In this document: positions 53,649 through 61,947 of the stretch, piece after piece
Layout: each line of letters opens with the position of its first letter
Numbering within the stretch: position 1 is the stretch's first letter
Assembly (NCBI RefSeq): GCF_030123325.1
Contig: NZ_CP126106.1
Coordinates: 1,640,001-1,704,000, forward strand
Length of the DNA stretch: 64,000 nt
Direction of reading: 5' to 3'
DNA from: Peribacillus simplex
GTDB taxonomy: Bacteria > Bacillota > Bacilli > Bacillales > DSM-1321
The notes under the pieces: generated by a model
Told to the model about the DNA's origin: nothing
Databases searched by the model: none
The model's input: the letters and a program-made list of their open reading frames with translations, nothing else
Program-made: the position numbers and the translations under genes

Positions 53649-53752
53649 TTTGAAAGTATTGGAATATCCATTTTGCGAATGGCGTTATAAGCATGTCATG
53701 TTCTACCTTGTCCGTTTTCTTCATACATTTTGGTATGAAGGGGGCGTAAAAA

Positions 53753-54712
53753 ATGAATAATAAGTGGAAGCAGATAGTTGCGATAAGTGCCATTGCAGGT
53801 ATATCATGGTTATTAGTGCAAAATCCATATACACAAGTTTATTTGACCCAATTAACCAATGATTCAGTTGCTTCAATGAAGCAAGAAGACGAGCTTCTTT
53901 TACAAATAAAAGAATCAACAAAAAAATATGAGATTGCACCACAGGATGCACGAATAGATTCTGTTTGGAAAACCGTTCCTGCATATAACGGCCTGAAGGT
54001 AAATATTGATGAATCGTATAAAGCCATGAAGAAGGAGGGCGTGTTCGATAAGGATAAGCTGGTATTTCAGCAGGTCCCTGCAAAGATTCATATGGAGGAT
54101 CTGGATCCGGCTCCGATTTACCGGGCCCACCCCGAAAAGCCAGTGGTTTCATTTTTAATCAATGTGGCCTGGGGGAATGAATACTTACAAGATATGCTTG
54201 CCGTGTTAAAAAAGAATAATGTCAAGGCCACTTTTTTCCTTGAAGGGAATTGGACCAAGAAAAATCCTGATTTGGCCAAGATGATTAAGGGCGGCGGGCA
54301 TGAAATTGGAAATCATTCTTATTCACATCCCGATATGAAAAACATATCCGCACAAGCTACACGTGAGGAAATTCGAAAAACGAATGAAGTCATTGAAGCG
54401 GTTACAGGTTTGAAAATGAAATGGTTCGCACCACCAAGTGGAAGCTACCGGGATGAAACGGTGAAAATCGCGGATTCTTTCGGTATGGAGACCGCCATGT
54501 GGAGTGTGGATACGATCGACTGGCAAAAGCCAAGCCCTGAAGTCCTTCAACAAAGAGTGCTTTCTAAGATACACCCTGGAGCATTTATATTGATGCATCC
54601 GACGGAATCTACCGCAAAATCATTGGAGACGTTAATAATTGAAATAAAAAAGAAAGATTTAGATGTTGTTACCGTTTCGGAAGCAGTAGATGAAGAGCGA
54701 TCGAATCCATAA
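53753..54712 (+). CDS. ylxY: YlxY, sporulation-associated polysaccharide deacetylase-like (NodB) protein
   Basis: This is a 319-aa exported or anchored NodB-fold protein. Residues about 7-21 form one hydrophobic N-terminal segment (signal or anchor). The NodB domain starts near residue 125. Motif 1, normally TFDDG with the catalytic base and a metal Asp, reads INVAWG here. Motif 2 NHSYSHP and VKATFFLEGNWTKKNP are present. The B. subtilis YlxY, as I recall it, also lacks the Asp pair, so the family may be catalytically inactive or altered. A purine-rich GAAGGGGG precedes the ATG. mlpA follows 46 nt downstream. Confidence 0.9.
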   Translation: MNNKWKQIVAISAIAGISWLLVQNPYTQVYLTQLTNDSVASMKQEDELLLQIKESTKKYEIAPQDARIDSVWKTVPAYNGLKVNIDESYKAMKKEGVFDKDKLVFQQVPAKIHMEDLDPAPIYRAHPEKPVVSFLINVAWGNEYLQDMLAVLKKNNVKATFFLEGNWTKKNPDLAKMIKGGGHEIGNHSYSHPDMKNISAQATREEIRKTNEVIEAVTGLKMKWFAPPSGSYRDETVKIADSFGMETAMWSVDTIDWQKPSPEVLQQRVLSKIHPGAFILMHPTESTAKSLETLIIEIKKKDLDVVTVSEAVDEERSNP

Positions 54713-54758
54713 AACATTGGTAACGATAGCAGCATAGAATGATTGGGAGGAATGTTAG

Positions 54759-55985
54759 TTGATTAAGAAATACACGTGTCAAAATGGAGTTAGAATTGTA
54801 TTGGAGAATATTCCAACTGTACGCTCAGCAGCAATTGGAGTATGGATCAAAACAGGTTCAAGAAATGAAACACCAGAATTGAATGGGGTTTCACATTTCC
54901 TGGAGCATATGTTCTTCAAAGGGACAACTACGAGAAATGCGCGGGAAATTGCCGAGTCGTTCGATAGTATTGGTGGACAGGTGAATGCATTCACTTCAAA
55001 AGAATATACATGCTACTATGCCAAAGTGATGGATAACCATGCAAGCTATGCGCTTGAAATCCTTGCTGATATGTTCTTCAACTCAACATTTGATGGGGAA
55101 GAATTGAAAAAAGAAAAAAATGTCGTCTACGAAGAAATCAAAATGTACGAAGACACACCCGATGACATTGTCCATGACCTCTTAAGCAAGGCGGTATATG
55201 AAAACCACCCCCTTGGCTATCCTATACTTGGGACGGAAAATACGCTTGAAACCTTCAATAGTGATACATTAAAAAAATACGTCCATGATATGTATACACC
55301 CGATAAAGTAGTAGTGTCGATTGCTGGGAACGTGGATGAAAAATTGATCCAGGAAGTCGAAAACTATTTTGGCTCATATCAAGGAGGGGAAGACCGTCTT
55401 GAATTGGTCAAACCTTCCTTCCATGAAAATAGGATCACCCGTAAGAAAGATACCGAACAAGCCCACTTATGCCTTGGTTACAAAGGCTTGGAAATCGGCA
55501 ATGATAAAACATACAGCCTGATCACCTTAAATAATATTCTTGGAGGGAGCATGAGTAGCCGCCTATTCCAGGACGTCAGGGAGCAACGCGGCCTTGCCTA
55601 TTCCGTTTACTCCTATCATTCCAGCTATCAAGATAGCGGTATGGTGACAGTATATGGGGGGACAGGCACAAACCAGCTTGACAGCCTTTATGAAACCATT
55701 CAGGAAACATTGGATACTTTAAAAAGGGATGGCATTACGGAAAAGGAATTACGGAATAGTAAAGAGCAACTTAAAGGAAGTTTGATGCTCAGCCTTGAAA
55801 GCACGAATAGCCGCATGAGCCGGAACGGAAAAAATGAGCTAATGTTGGGTGAGCACCGTTCCCTTGATGATATCATCATCAAGATTGACGAAGTGACAGA
55901 GGATACCGTCAATGAATTGGCAAATCAGATCTTTACGGAGCATTCCTTGTCATTAGTGAGCCCGCTGGAAAACTGGGACAAATAA
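54759..55985 (+). CDS. mlpA: M16 family zinc metalloprotease MlpA (YmxG)
   Basis: This is a processing-peptidase-like zinc protease of 408 aa. The inverted zinc motif HxxEH is in GVSHFLEHMFFKGT (about residue 50), and the downstream Glu is in the ENVVYEEIKMYED-like region (KKEKNVVYEEIKMYED). The C-terminal half has GLAYSVYSYHSSYQDSG. In B. subtilis MlpA affects extracellular protease expression. The start is TTG 54759, supported by TGGGAGG and by the conserved N-terminal IKKYTCQNGVR. Confidence 0.94.
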   Translation: MIKKYTCQNGVRIVLENIPTVRSAAIGVWIKTGSRNETPELNGVSHFLEHMFFKGTTTRNAREIAESFDSIGGQVNAFTSKEYTCYYAKVMDNHASYALEILADMFFNSTFDGEELKKEKNVVYEEIKMYEDTPDDIVHDLLSKAVYENHPLGYPILGTENTLETFNSDTLKKYVHDMYTPDKVVVSIAGNVDEKLIQEVENYFGSYQGGEDRLELVKPSFHENRITRKKDTEQAHLCLGYKGLEIGNDKTYSLITLNNILGGSMSSRLFQDVREQRGLAYSVYSYHSSYQDSGMVTVYGGTGTNQLDSLYETIQETLDTLKRDGITEKELRNSKEQLKGSLMLSLESTNSRMSRNGKNELMLGEHRSLDDIIIKIDEVTEDTVNELANQIFTEHSLSLVSPLENWDK

Positions 55986-55993
55986 TAACGACT

Positions 55994-56037
55994 AAGCCTG
56001 AACCTTCCTTTTATTAAAGGGAGGTCAGGCTTTTTTT
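55994..56037 (+). terminator. Terminator after mlpA
   Basis: AAGCCTGA...TCCtttt pairs with ...GGAGGTCAGGCTT (long imperfect stem), followed by T7. Confidence 0.85.
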
Positions 56038-56147
56038 CTTTGAATGTGGGAGGGTCCAGTGTTTTGGACAATATTTGGATAAATGCCTTCTAAGTTTACC
56101 TTTTTCGGATATAGATTGAATAGAAGGCGAAAAAGGGGGAACCAATT

Positions 56148-56417
56148 TTGAGGTTAAGCGAACTGAGCGGTAAGGAAATAGTCGATGTGAATAGGGCGGA
56201 AAGATTAGGAATCCTTGGTCAGACGGATTTGGAAATAGATGAAACTGGACAAATTACCTCGTTGATCATCCCATCCGTCAAATGGTTCGGCCTTTTAAGG
56301 AATGGCAGTGAAATAAGAGTGCCATGGGATCACATAAAAAAAATCGGTGCGGATATGGTCATCATTGATTTTCAAGAAGGACTTTCACTAAAAGACGGAG
56401 AGCAAATGGACGGATAA
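56148..56417 (+). CDS. ymxH: YmxH, YlmC/YmxH family PRC-barrel sporulation protein
   Basis: The 89-aa PRC-barrel protein begins LRLSELSGKEIVDVNRAERLG. It is in the YlmC/YmxH family found in spore formers, and its molecular role is not known. The start is TTG 56148, preceded by AAAGGGGG. It lies between mlpA and dpaA, as in B. subtilis. A perfect terminator follows, so dpaA has its own promoter. Confidence 0.9.
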   Translation: MRLSELSGKEIVDVNRAERLGILGQTDLEIDETGQITSLIIPSVKWFGLLRNGSEIRVPWDHIKKIGADMVIIDFQEGLSLKDGEQMDG

Positions 56418-56462
56418 TGACGTTCGCGCCCACTCCGTGGAATTTCTCGAAATGCAATCCCG

Positions 56463-56496
56463 AAAACGCCTTAGCTGGCAATAGCTAAGGCGTTTT
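56463..56496 (+). terminator. Terminator after ymxH
   Basis: A perfect 14-bp stem AAAACGCCTTAGCT/AGCTAAGGCGTTTT with a six-base loop. Confidence 0.9.
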
Positions 56497-56644
56497 ATGA
56501 TTTCTTATCACCGTTTTTTAACTAAAAACATAAGATGGCAGGGTAACTAGAGAATGTAGCAAAAACCGAATTGCTTCCTGAAGGGATTGTATCACGGGGC
56601 AAGGAATGTTTAGGATCTTTTATATAAAGAAGGTGACGGTTTTA

Positions 56645-57547
56645 ATGCTCACAGGCATGCAAATCGCTGTAATTGGTGGAGATGCGCGTCAGCTTGAAGT
56701 TGTCCGTAAACTGACGGAGCTTGATGCAAAGCTATTATTGGTAGGTTTTGAACAGCTCGACCATGCTTTTACCGGAGCGGTTAAGGAAAAAATGGAGGAT
56801 ATAAATTTCAATGAATTAGATTCAGTTATTTTACCTGTCCGGGGCACGGATTCAGATGGGAAAGTAGAAACGATTTTTTCCAGTGAAGAGGTTGTCTTAA
56901 CTGAAGAAATGATAAAAAAGACCCCGGCGCATTGCACATTTTATGCAGGAATCAGTAACGATTACCTAGATGAGATATTCAAGAAAGTGGATCGCAAACT
57001 CGTACTATTGTTCGAACGTGATGATGTGGCTATTTATAATTCGATTCCCACTGTTGAGGGTGCGATCATGATGGCCATCCAACATACGGATTTTACGATC
57101 CATGGATCGAATGTAGCCGTTCTCGGACTGGGAAGGGTCGGTATGAGTGTAGCCCGGTCATTCCATGCACTGGGTGCAAAAGTGAAGGTGGGAGCAAGAA
57201 AAAGCGAAGATATTGCGAGGATCAGTGAAATGGCATTAGACCCTTTTCATTTAAATGATCTTGCTGCTGAAATGAAAAATGTTGATATATGTATCAATAC
57301 GATTCCTTTTCCGATAATTACCGCACAAGTTATAGCTAAAATGCCCGTTCATACATTAATCATCGACCTTGCTTCAAAACCGGGGGGGACGGATTTTCGT
57401 TACGCTGAAAAAAGGGGAATTAAGGCGCTGTTGGCACCGAGCCTGCCGGGTATAGTTGCCCCGAAAACAGCTGGTCAGATATTAGCGAATGCACTGGGAC
57501 TATTGATACAAGGCGAGTTCACGAAAAGGAAGGGGAAAATGATATGA
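56645..57547 (+). CDS. dpaA: Dipicolinate synthase subunit A
   Basis: With DpaB it converts dihydrodipicolinate to dipicolinic acid in the mother cell; DPA then accumulates in the spore core. The 300 aa carry an N-terminal domain (GMQIAVIGGDARQLEVV) and a Rossmann domain with VLGLGRVGMSVARSFHALG. ATG 56645 gives MLTGMQIAVIG, as in B. subtilis, and follows AAGGTGACGG; the frame extends further upstream without support. I cannot identify a clear sigma-K promoter. It overlaps dpaB by four bases (ATGA). Confidence 0.97.
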   Translation: MLTGMQIAVIGGDARQLEVVRKLTELDAKLLLVGFEQLDHAFTGAVKEKMEDINFNELDSVILPVRGTDSDGKVETIFSSEEVVLTEEMIKKTPAHCTFYAGISNDYLDEIFKKVDRKLVLLFERDDVAIYNSIPTVEGAIMMAIQHTDFTIHGSNVAVLGLGRVGMSVARSFHALGAKVKVGARKSEDIARISEMALDPFHLNDLAAEMKNVDICINTIPFPIITAQVIAKMPVHTLIIDLASKPGGTDFRYAEKRGIKALLAPSLPGIVAPKTAGQILANALGLLIQGEFTKRKGKMI

Positions 57548-58146
57548 GTCTCAAAGGTAAACGGATTGGTTTCGGATTAACAGGATCTCATTGCACATAT
57601 GACGAAGTGTTCCCGGAAATAGAAAAACTTGTAGATGAAGGGGCGGAAGTCATTCCAATCGTAACATCGACAGTTCAAAACACGGAGACCCGTTTTGGAA
57701 AGGGCGAGGATTGGGTCGAAAGAATAGAAAAATTGACGGGGAATCATGTCGTTGATACAATCGTCAAAGCAGAGCCTTTAGGACCTAAATTGCCACTTGA
57801 TTGCATGGTGATCGCTCCTTTAACGGGTAACTCAATGAGTAAGATGGCAAATGCTCTTACCGATTCGCCAGTACTTATGGCTGCAAAAGCGACGATGAGA
57901 AATCACCGTCCAGTCGTGGTCGCAATATCAACAAATGATGCACTTGGGTTAAATGGTGTCAATCTAATGAGGCTGATGGCTGCAAAAGATATTTATTTCG
58001 TTCCATATGGCCAAGATAATCCCACAGGCAAACCAAGTTCAATGGTTGCAAGGATGAGCATGATAAGGGATACGATCATAGCTGCACTGGAAAGGGAACA
58101 GATTCAACCTGTCATCGTCGAAAGATTCAAGGATGATTTAGCCTGA
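57544..58146 (+). CDS. dpaB: Dipicolinate synthase subunit B (flavoprotein)
   Basis: The 200-aa flavoprotein subunit has GFGLTGSHCTYDEVFPEIEK and MVIAPLTGNSMSKMANALTD, typical of the Dfp/UbiX-like flavoprotein fold. It is translationally coupled to dpaA. The following asd-dapG-dapA genes supply its substrate, dihydrodipicolinate, through the lysine/diaminopimelate pathway. Confidence 0.97.
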   Translation: MSLKGKRIGFGLTGSHCTYDEVFPEIEKLVDEGAEVIPIVTSTVQNTETRFGKGEDWVERIEKLTGNHVVDTIVKAEPLGPKLPLDCMVIAPLTGNSMSKMANALTDSPVLMAAKATMRNHRPVVVAISTNDALGLNGVNLMRLMAAKDIYFVPYGQDNPTGKPSSMVARMSMIRDTIIAALEREQIQPVIVERFKDDLA

Positions 58147-58359
58147 ACTAGTATTTCTGCTTTCATCCCTCCTTCTAACGACTGACATATATGCATAAAT
58201 TTGTAGGTTGAAGTTATGAAAAACCACTCCACTACCAGAATATTTTGTTAAAGTGCGACCCTTTGGAATGTTAATGTGATAAAATAAATGATATTCTGAA
58301 CAAGAAGCAGTAAATCCAATAAATAACTAATTTAAGAGATAGAAAAGGAGTATGGATAA

Positions 58360-59415
58360 ATGACTGAGACACAGGGATTGCGTATTGCAGTTGTGGGAGC
58401 AACTGGGGCGGTAGGACAACAAATGATTTCAACACTCGAACAAAGGGACTTACCGATTAAGAAAATCATCTTTTTATCATCGGCTCGTTCCGCTGGAATC
58501 AAACTTACGTTTAAGGGCGAAGAAATCGAAGTGCAGGAAGCAAAACCTGAAAGCTTTGAAGGCATCGATATCGCTTTATTCAGTGCTGGAGGAAGCGTGT
58601 CTAAGGAATTGGCTCCAGAAGCAGTGAAACGCGGTGCGATAGTGGTGGATAATACGAGCGCATTCCGCATGGATGAAAATGTGCCGCTAGTCGTTCCTGA
58701 AGTAAATGAAGAAGACTTGAAACAGCATAATGGGATCATTGCAAACCCGAATTGTTCAACTATCCAAATGGTTGTGGCATTAGAACCTATCCGTAAGACA
58801 TACGGCTTATCAAAAATTGTTGTTTCCACGTATCAGGCTGTCTCCGGTGCAGGTGCAGCAGCGATAAATGAATTAAATCAACAGGCTCGCGACTTGCTTG
58901 ATGAAAAAGAAATAGATCCGAAGATTTTACCGGTAAAAGGGGACGAAAAGCATTATCAAATCGCATTTAACGTCATTCCCCAAATCGATAAATTCCAAGA
59001 TAACGGGTACACATTCGAAGAGATGAAAATGATTAATGAAACAAAGAAAATCATGCACATGCAAGACCTTCCAGTGGCTGCAACTTGCGTGAGGCTTCCT
59101 GTCGTAACAGGTCATTCGGAATCTGTATACATTGAAGTTGAAAAAGAAGGCATTGCGGCTTCTCAAATCAAAGATTTAATGAAAACGGCACCTGGAATTG
59201 TGTTAGAAGATGAACCGGAACAACAAGTTTACCCTACGCCTGCTTCATCCGTCGGCAAGAATGATGTATTCGTCGGTCGGATTCGCAAAGATTTGGATGA
59301 AGATAAAGGCTTCCATTTATGGGTTGTTTCCGATAATCTATTAAAAGGAGCAGCTTGGAATTCCGTTCAAATTGCTGAGAGCCTTTTAAAATTAGGTTTG
59401 GTTACCGTTAAGTAA
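58360..59415 (+). CDS. asd: Aspartate-semialdehyde dehydrogenase
   Basis: Asd reduces aspartyl phosphate to the semialdehyde, the branch point to lysine/DAP/DPA, threonine and methionine. The 351 aa begin with NADP-binding VVGATGAVGQQMISTLEQR, and the active-site Cys is in ANPNCSTIQMV (about residue 130). The start follows AAGGAG. The 213 nt upstream show only weak promoter-like boxes near 58254-58282. A hairpin separates it from dapG. Confidence 0.97.
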   Translation: MTETQGLRIAVVGATGAVGQQMISTLEQRDLPIKKIIFLSSARSAGIKLTFKGEEIEVQEAKPESFEGIDIALFSAGGSVSKELAPEAVKRGAIVVDNTSAFRMDENVPLVVPEVNEEDLKQHNGIIANPNCSTIQMVVALEPIRKTYGLSKIVVSTYQAVSGAGAAAINELNQQARDLLDEKEIDPKILPVKGDEKHYQIAFNVIPQIDKFQDNGYTFEEMKMINETKKIMHMQDLPVAATCVRLPVVTGHSESVYIEVEKEGIAASQIKDLMKTAPGIVLEDEPEQQVYPTPASSVGKNDVFVGRIRKDLDEDKGFHLWVVSDNLLKGAAWNSVQIAESLLKLGLVTVK

Positions 59416-59475
59416 TAACTTATTTTTAATGAACTAGATAAAAAATTATATTCCAATAGGATAGAGAGTTTTTGT

Positions 59476-59498
59476 CAGCTTCCCTGATTGGGAGGCTG
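59476..59498 (+). terminator. Hairpin between asd and dapG
   Basis: CAGCTTCCC pairs with GGGAGGCTG (9 bp, one wobble, five-base loop). The following GCTTATATTT is not a full T run, so this may be an attenuator or RNA-stability element and not a full stop. Confidence 0.5.
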
Positions 59499-59520
59499 GC
59501 TTATATTTGGGGTGCTTATT

Positions 59521-60747
59521 ATGAAAATTATCGTCCAGAAGTACGGTGGGACATCCGTTCGCGATGAGGAAAGCCGTTCATTTGCCAAGGGGCATATAGA
59601 AAATGCGATTAAAGAAGGCTATAAAGTGGTGGTTGTGGTTTCAGCAATGGGAAGAAAAGGCGATCCTTATGCAACGGATACTTTACTTTCCCTTGTAAAT
59701 GGAGCGAAAGCCAGCCTTTCAAAACGGGAACAGGATTTACTTATGTCAGTTGGAGAAACGATATCTTCAGTCGTATTTACGAACATGCTCTTGGAACATG
59801 GTATTGATGCGGTGGCTTATACTGGAGCTCAAGCGGGATTCTTGACGAATACCGACTATTCAAGTGCGAAAATTATCGAAATGAAATGCGACCGTCTCAT
59901 GAAAGAACTTGAAGTGAAGGATGTAGTCGTTGTAGCAGGTTTCCAGGGAGCGGCTAAAAACGGGGACATCACGACCATCGGCCGTGGTGGAAGTGATACT
60001 TCAGCCGCTGCATTAGGTGCGGCATTGCAAGCTGAACGGGTCGATATTTTTACGGATGTGGAAGGAATCATGACGGCAGATCCACGTATTGCCGATCAAG
60101 CTCGTCCATTATCAATCGTTTCATATACGGAAGTTTGCAATATGGCATATCAAGGGGCGAAGGTCATTCATCCGAGAGCTGTTGAAATTGCGATGCAGGC
60201 GAAAGTCCCGATTCGGATAAGGTCAACATACAGCGAAGGTTTGGGGACCCTTGTTACAAGCATGAACAAGGGAAGCCAGGGCAGTGACATACGTGAAAGG
60301 CTCGTGACCGGGATTGCCCATGTACCAAAGATCACTCAAATCAAGGTCCGTGCGAAAAAAGATCAATATAATCTGCAGGCAGAGGTTTTCAAAGCAATGG
60401 CCAATGCCTCTATTTCAGTGGACTTTATAAATATATATCCAAGCGGCGTAGTGTATACCGTTTCGGAAGAGATGACAGAACTAGCCCTCTCGATCTTGGC
60501 CGAGCTTGGTCATGAACCGGTCATTGAAAGAAATTGTGCCAAGGTTTCAGTAGTCGGTGCAGGTATAAATGGGGTGCCAGGCGTTGCAGCGAAGATTGTC
60601 ACAGCGCTTTCCGAAAAGGAAATTGCCATTCTCCAGTCAGCGGATAGCCATACGACAATTTGGGTACTCGTAAAAGAGGAAGATTTAATAGAAGCTGTTA
60701 ATTCCCTGCACTATGCATTTCAATTGCATGAAATGGAAGTCCAATGA
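59521..60747 (+). CDS. dapG: Aspartokinase I (DapG, DAP-sensitive type)
   Basis: DapG phosphorylates aspartate to start the DAP pathway; in B. subtilis it is feedback-inhibited by diaminopimelate and serves spore DPA and peptidoglycan needs. The 408 aa have VQKYGGTSVRDEESR, the GRGGSDTSAAALGAALQA substrate loop, and two C-terminal ACT domains (from about residue 265). ATG 59521 follows GGGGTG and gives MKIIVQKYGGTS. dapA starts 48 nt later. Confidence 0.96.
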   Translation: MKIIVQKYGGTSVRDEESRSFAKGHIENAIKEGYKVVVVVSAMGRKGDPYATDTLLSLVNGAKASLSKREQDLLMSVGETISSVVFTNMLLEHGIDAVAYTGAQAGFLTNTDYSSAKIIEMKCDRLMKELEVKDVVVVAGFQGAAKNGDITTIGRGGSDTSAAALGAALQAERVDIFTDVEGIMTADPRIADQARPLSIVSYTEVCNMAYQGAKVIHPRAVEIAMQAKVPIRIRSTYSEGLGTLVTSMNKGSQGSDIRERLVTGIAHVPKITQIKVRAKKDQYNLQAEVFKAMANASISVDFINIYPSGVVYTVSEEMTELALSILAELGHEPVIERNCAKVSVVGAGINGVPGVAAKIVTALSEKEIAILQSADSHTTIWVLVKEEDLIEAVNSLHYAFQLHEMEVQ

Positions 60748-60795
60748 TCAGGGTTTTTTAATGAATAAAGGTTTTAAAAATTAAAGAGGTGTTAG

Positions 60796-61665
60796 ATGAT
60801 GATATTTGGTAGAGTATCAACCGCAATGGTCACCCCTTTCGATGGCAAGGGAAATGTCGATTTTCAAAAAACGACTTCATTGGTTAATTACTTATTAACG
60901 AATGGAACCGATTCGCTTGTGATTTCGGGAACGACAGGGGAATCTCCAACTTTATCTTCGGAGGAGAAAATTGCGTTATTGCGTCATGTTGCTAAGGTTG
61001 TAGAAAAGCGTGTGCCCATCATCATGGGTACAGGAAGCAACAATACGTATGCTTCCATCGAGTTGACAAAAAAAGCGGAACAAAATGGCGCCGATGCGAT
61101 AATGCTGGTGGCCCCGTATTATAGTAAAACGAATCAAGAAGGTCTGTACCAGCATTTTAAGGCTATTGCAGCTAGTACGACTCTTCCTGTTATGATATAT
61201 AATATCCCTGGGCGCGCTTCGATTAACATTGAACCGGAAACGATCATCCGCCTTTCAAAAATTCCTAATATTGTAGCCGTTAAGGAAGCGAGCGGGGATT
61301 TAAACGCTATGACCCAAATCATAGCTGGCACGGATGAAGATTTTGCGTTATATAGTGGGGACGACGCTTTAACACTCCCAGTATTGGCGATTGGTGGTGT
61401 GGGTGTAGTTTCGGTTGCTTCACATATTGCTGGTAATGAGTTGCAGAAAATAGTTGAGGCCTTCATCAGTGGGAATTTGAAAGAGGCAGCCAGGCTGCAT
61501 CAGGAACTGTTACCGCTTATAAAAGGTTTATTTGCAGCGCCAAGCCCTGCACCTGTCAAAACAGCGCTTCAGTTAAATGGAATTGACGTTGGCTCGGTAA
61601 GACTTCCAATCGTGCCATTGACTGAACAGGAGCGCCTTGCATTAACCAAGGTATTAAATAAATAA
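60796..61665 (+). CDS. dapA: 4-hydroxy-tetrahydrodipicolinate synthase
   Basis: DapA condenses pyruvate with aspartate semialdehyde. The 289-aa TIM barrel has the family motif SGTTGESPTLSSEEKIALL, the Tyr in MIYNIPGR and the Schiff-base Lys in VAVKEASGDL (about residue 163). Two adjacent ATGs (60796, 60799) follow AAAGAGGTG; either may be used. It closes the asd-dapG-dapA unit, which feeds lysine, peptidoglycan and, in sporulation, dipicolinate. Confidence 0.97.
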   Translation: MMIFGRVSTAMVTPFDGKGNVDFQKTTSLVNYLLTNGTDSLVISGTTGESPTLSSEEKIALLRHVAKVVEKRVPIIMGTGSNNTYASIELTKKAEQNGADAIMLVAPYYSKTNQEGLYQHFKAIAASTTLPVMIYNIPGRASINIEPETIIRLSKIPNIVAVKEASGDLNAMTQIIAGTDEDFALYSGDDALTLPVLAIGGVGVVSVASHIAGNELQKIVEAFISGNLKEAARLHQELLPLIKGLFAAPSPAPVKTALQLNGIDVGSVRLPIVPLTEQERLALTKVLNK

Positions 61666-61675
61666 AAAGACACGG

Positions 61676-61708
61676 AACAAGCTGATCGTTGAAGATTGGC
61701 TTGTTTTT
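61676..61708 (+). terminator. Terminator after dapA
   Basis: ACAAGC...ATC pairs with GAT...GCTTGT, followed by TTTTAC. The interior of the stem has mismatches. Confidence 0.65.
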
Positions 61709-61869
61709 ACATAATGATGTATATGAATGGGATATCCTTTCCGATTTCGGGATGAAAATATTGAATTTTTTAATTATCAACCGAAATAGGATGAAAGTAC
61801 CGAATATTTCTTACATAAAAGGTTGTTTTATTAAATTAAATGAAAAAGTCCCTCTGAAAATGGTAAGTG

Positions 61870-61899
61870 TTGTCATGTTTTTTGAACATCGGTTATAAT
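61870..61899 (+). promoter_or_regulatory. Sigma-A promoter for rnjB
   Basis: TTGTCA, 18-bp spacer, perfect TATAAT, about 50 nt upstream of rnjB. Confidence 0.68.
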
Positions 61900-61947
61900 G
61901 AATTCATTGGGAAATTATGAACGGGAATTTTTAAGGAGGATATTCGA

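Noticed and set aside
53700..53735. Sigma-E promoter for ylxY (TCATGTT and CATACATT)
   Set aside because: The boxes look right, but the spacing is about 19 bases instead of 14-15, so I do not list it as a feature.
61689..61898. 69-aa open frame between dapA and rnjB
   Set aside because: It begins within the dapA terminator and ends across the rnjB promoter (TATAAT 61894). It has no Shine-Dalgarno and low-complexity AT-rich content.
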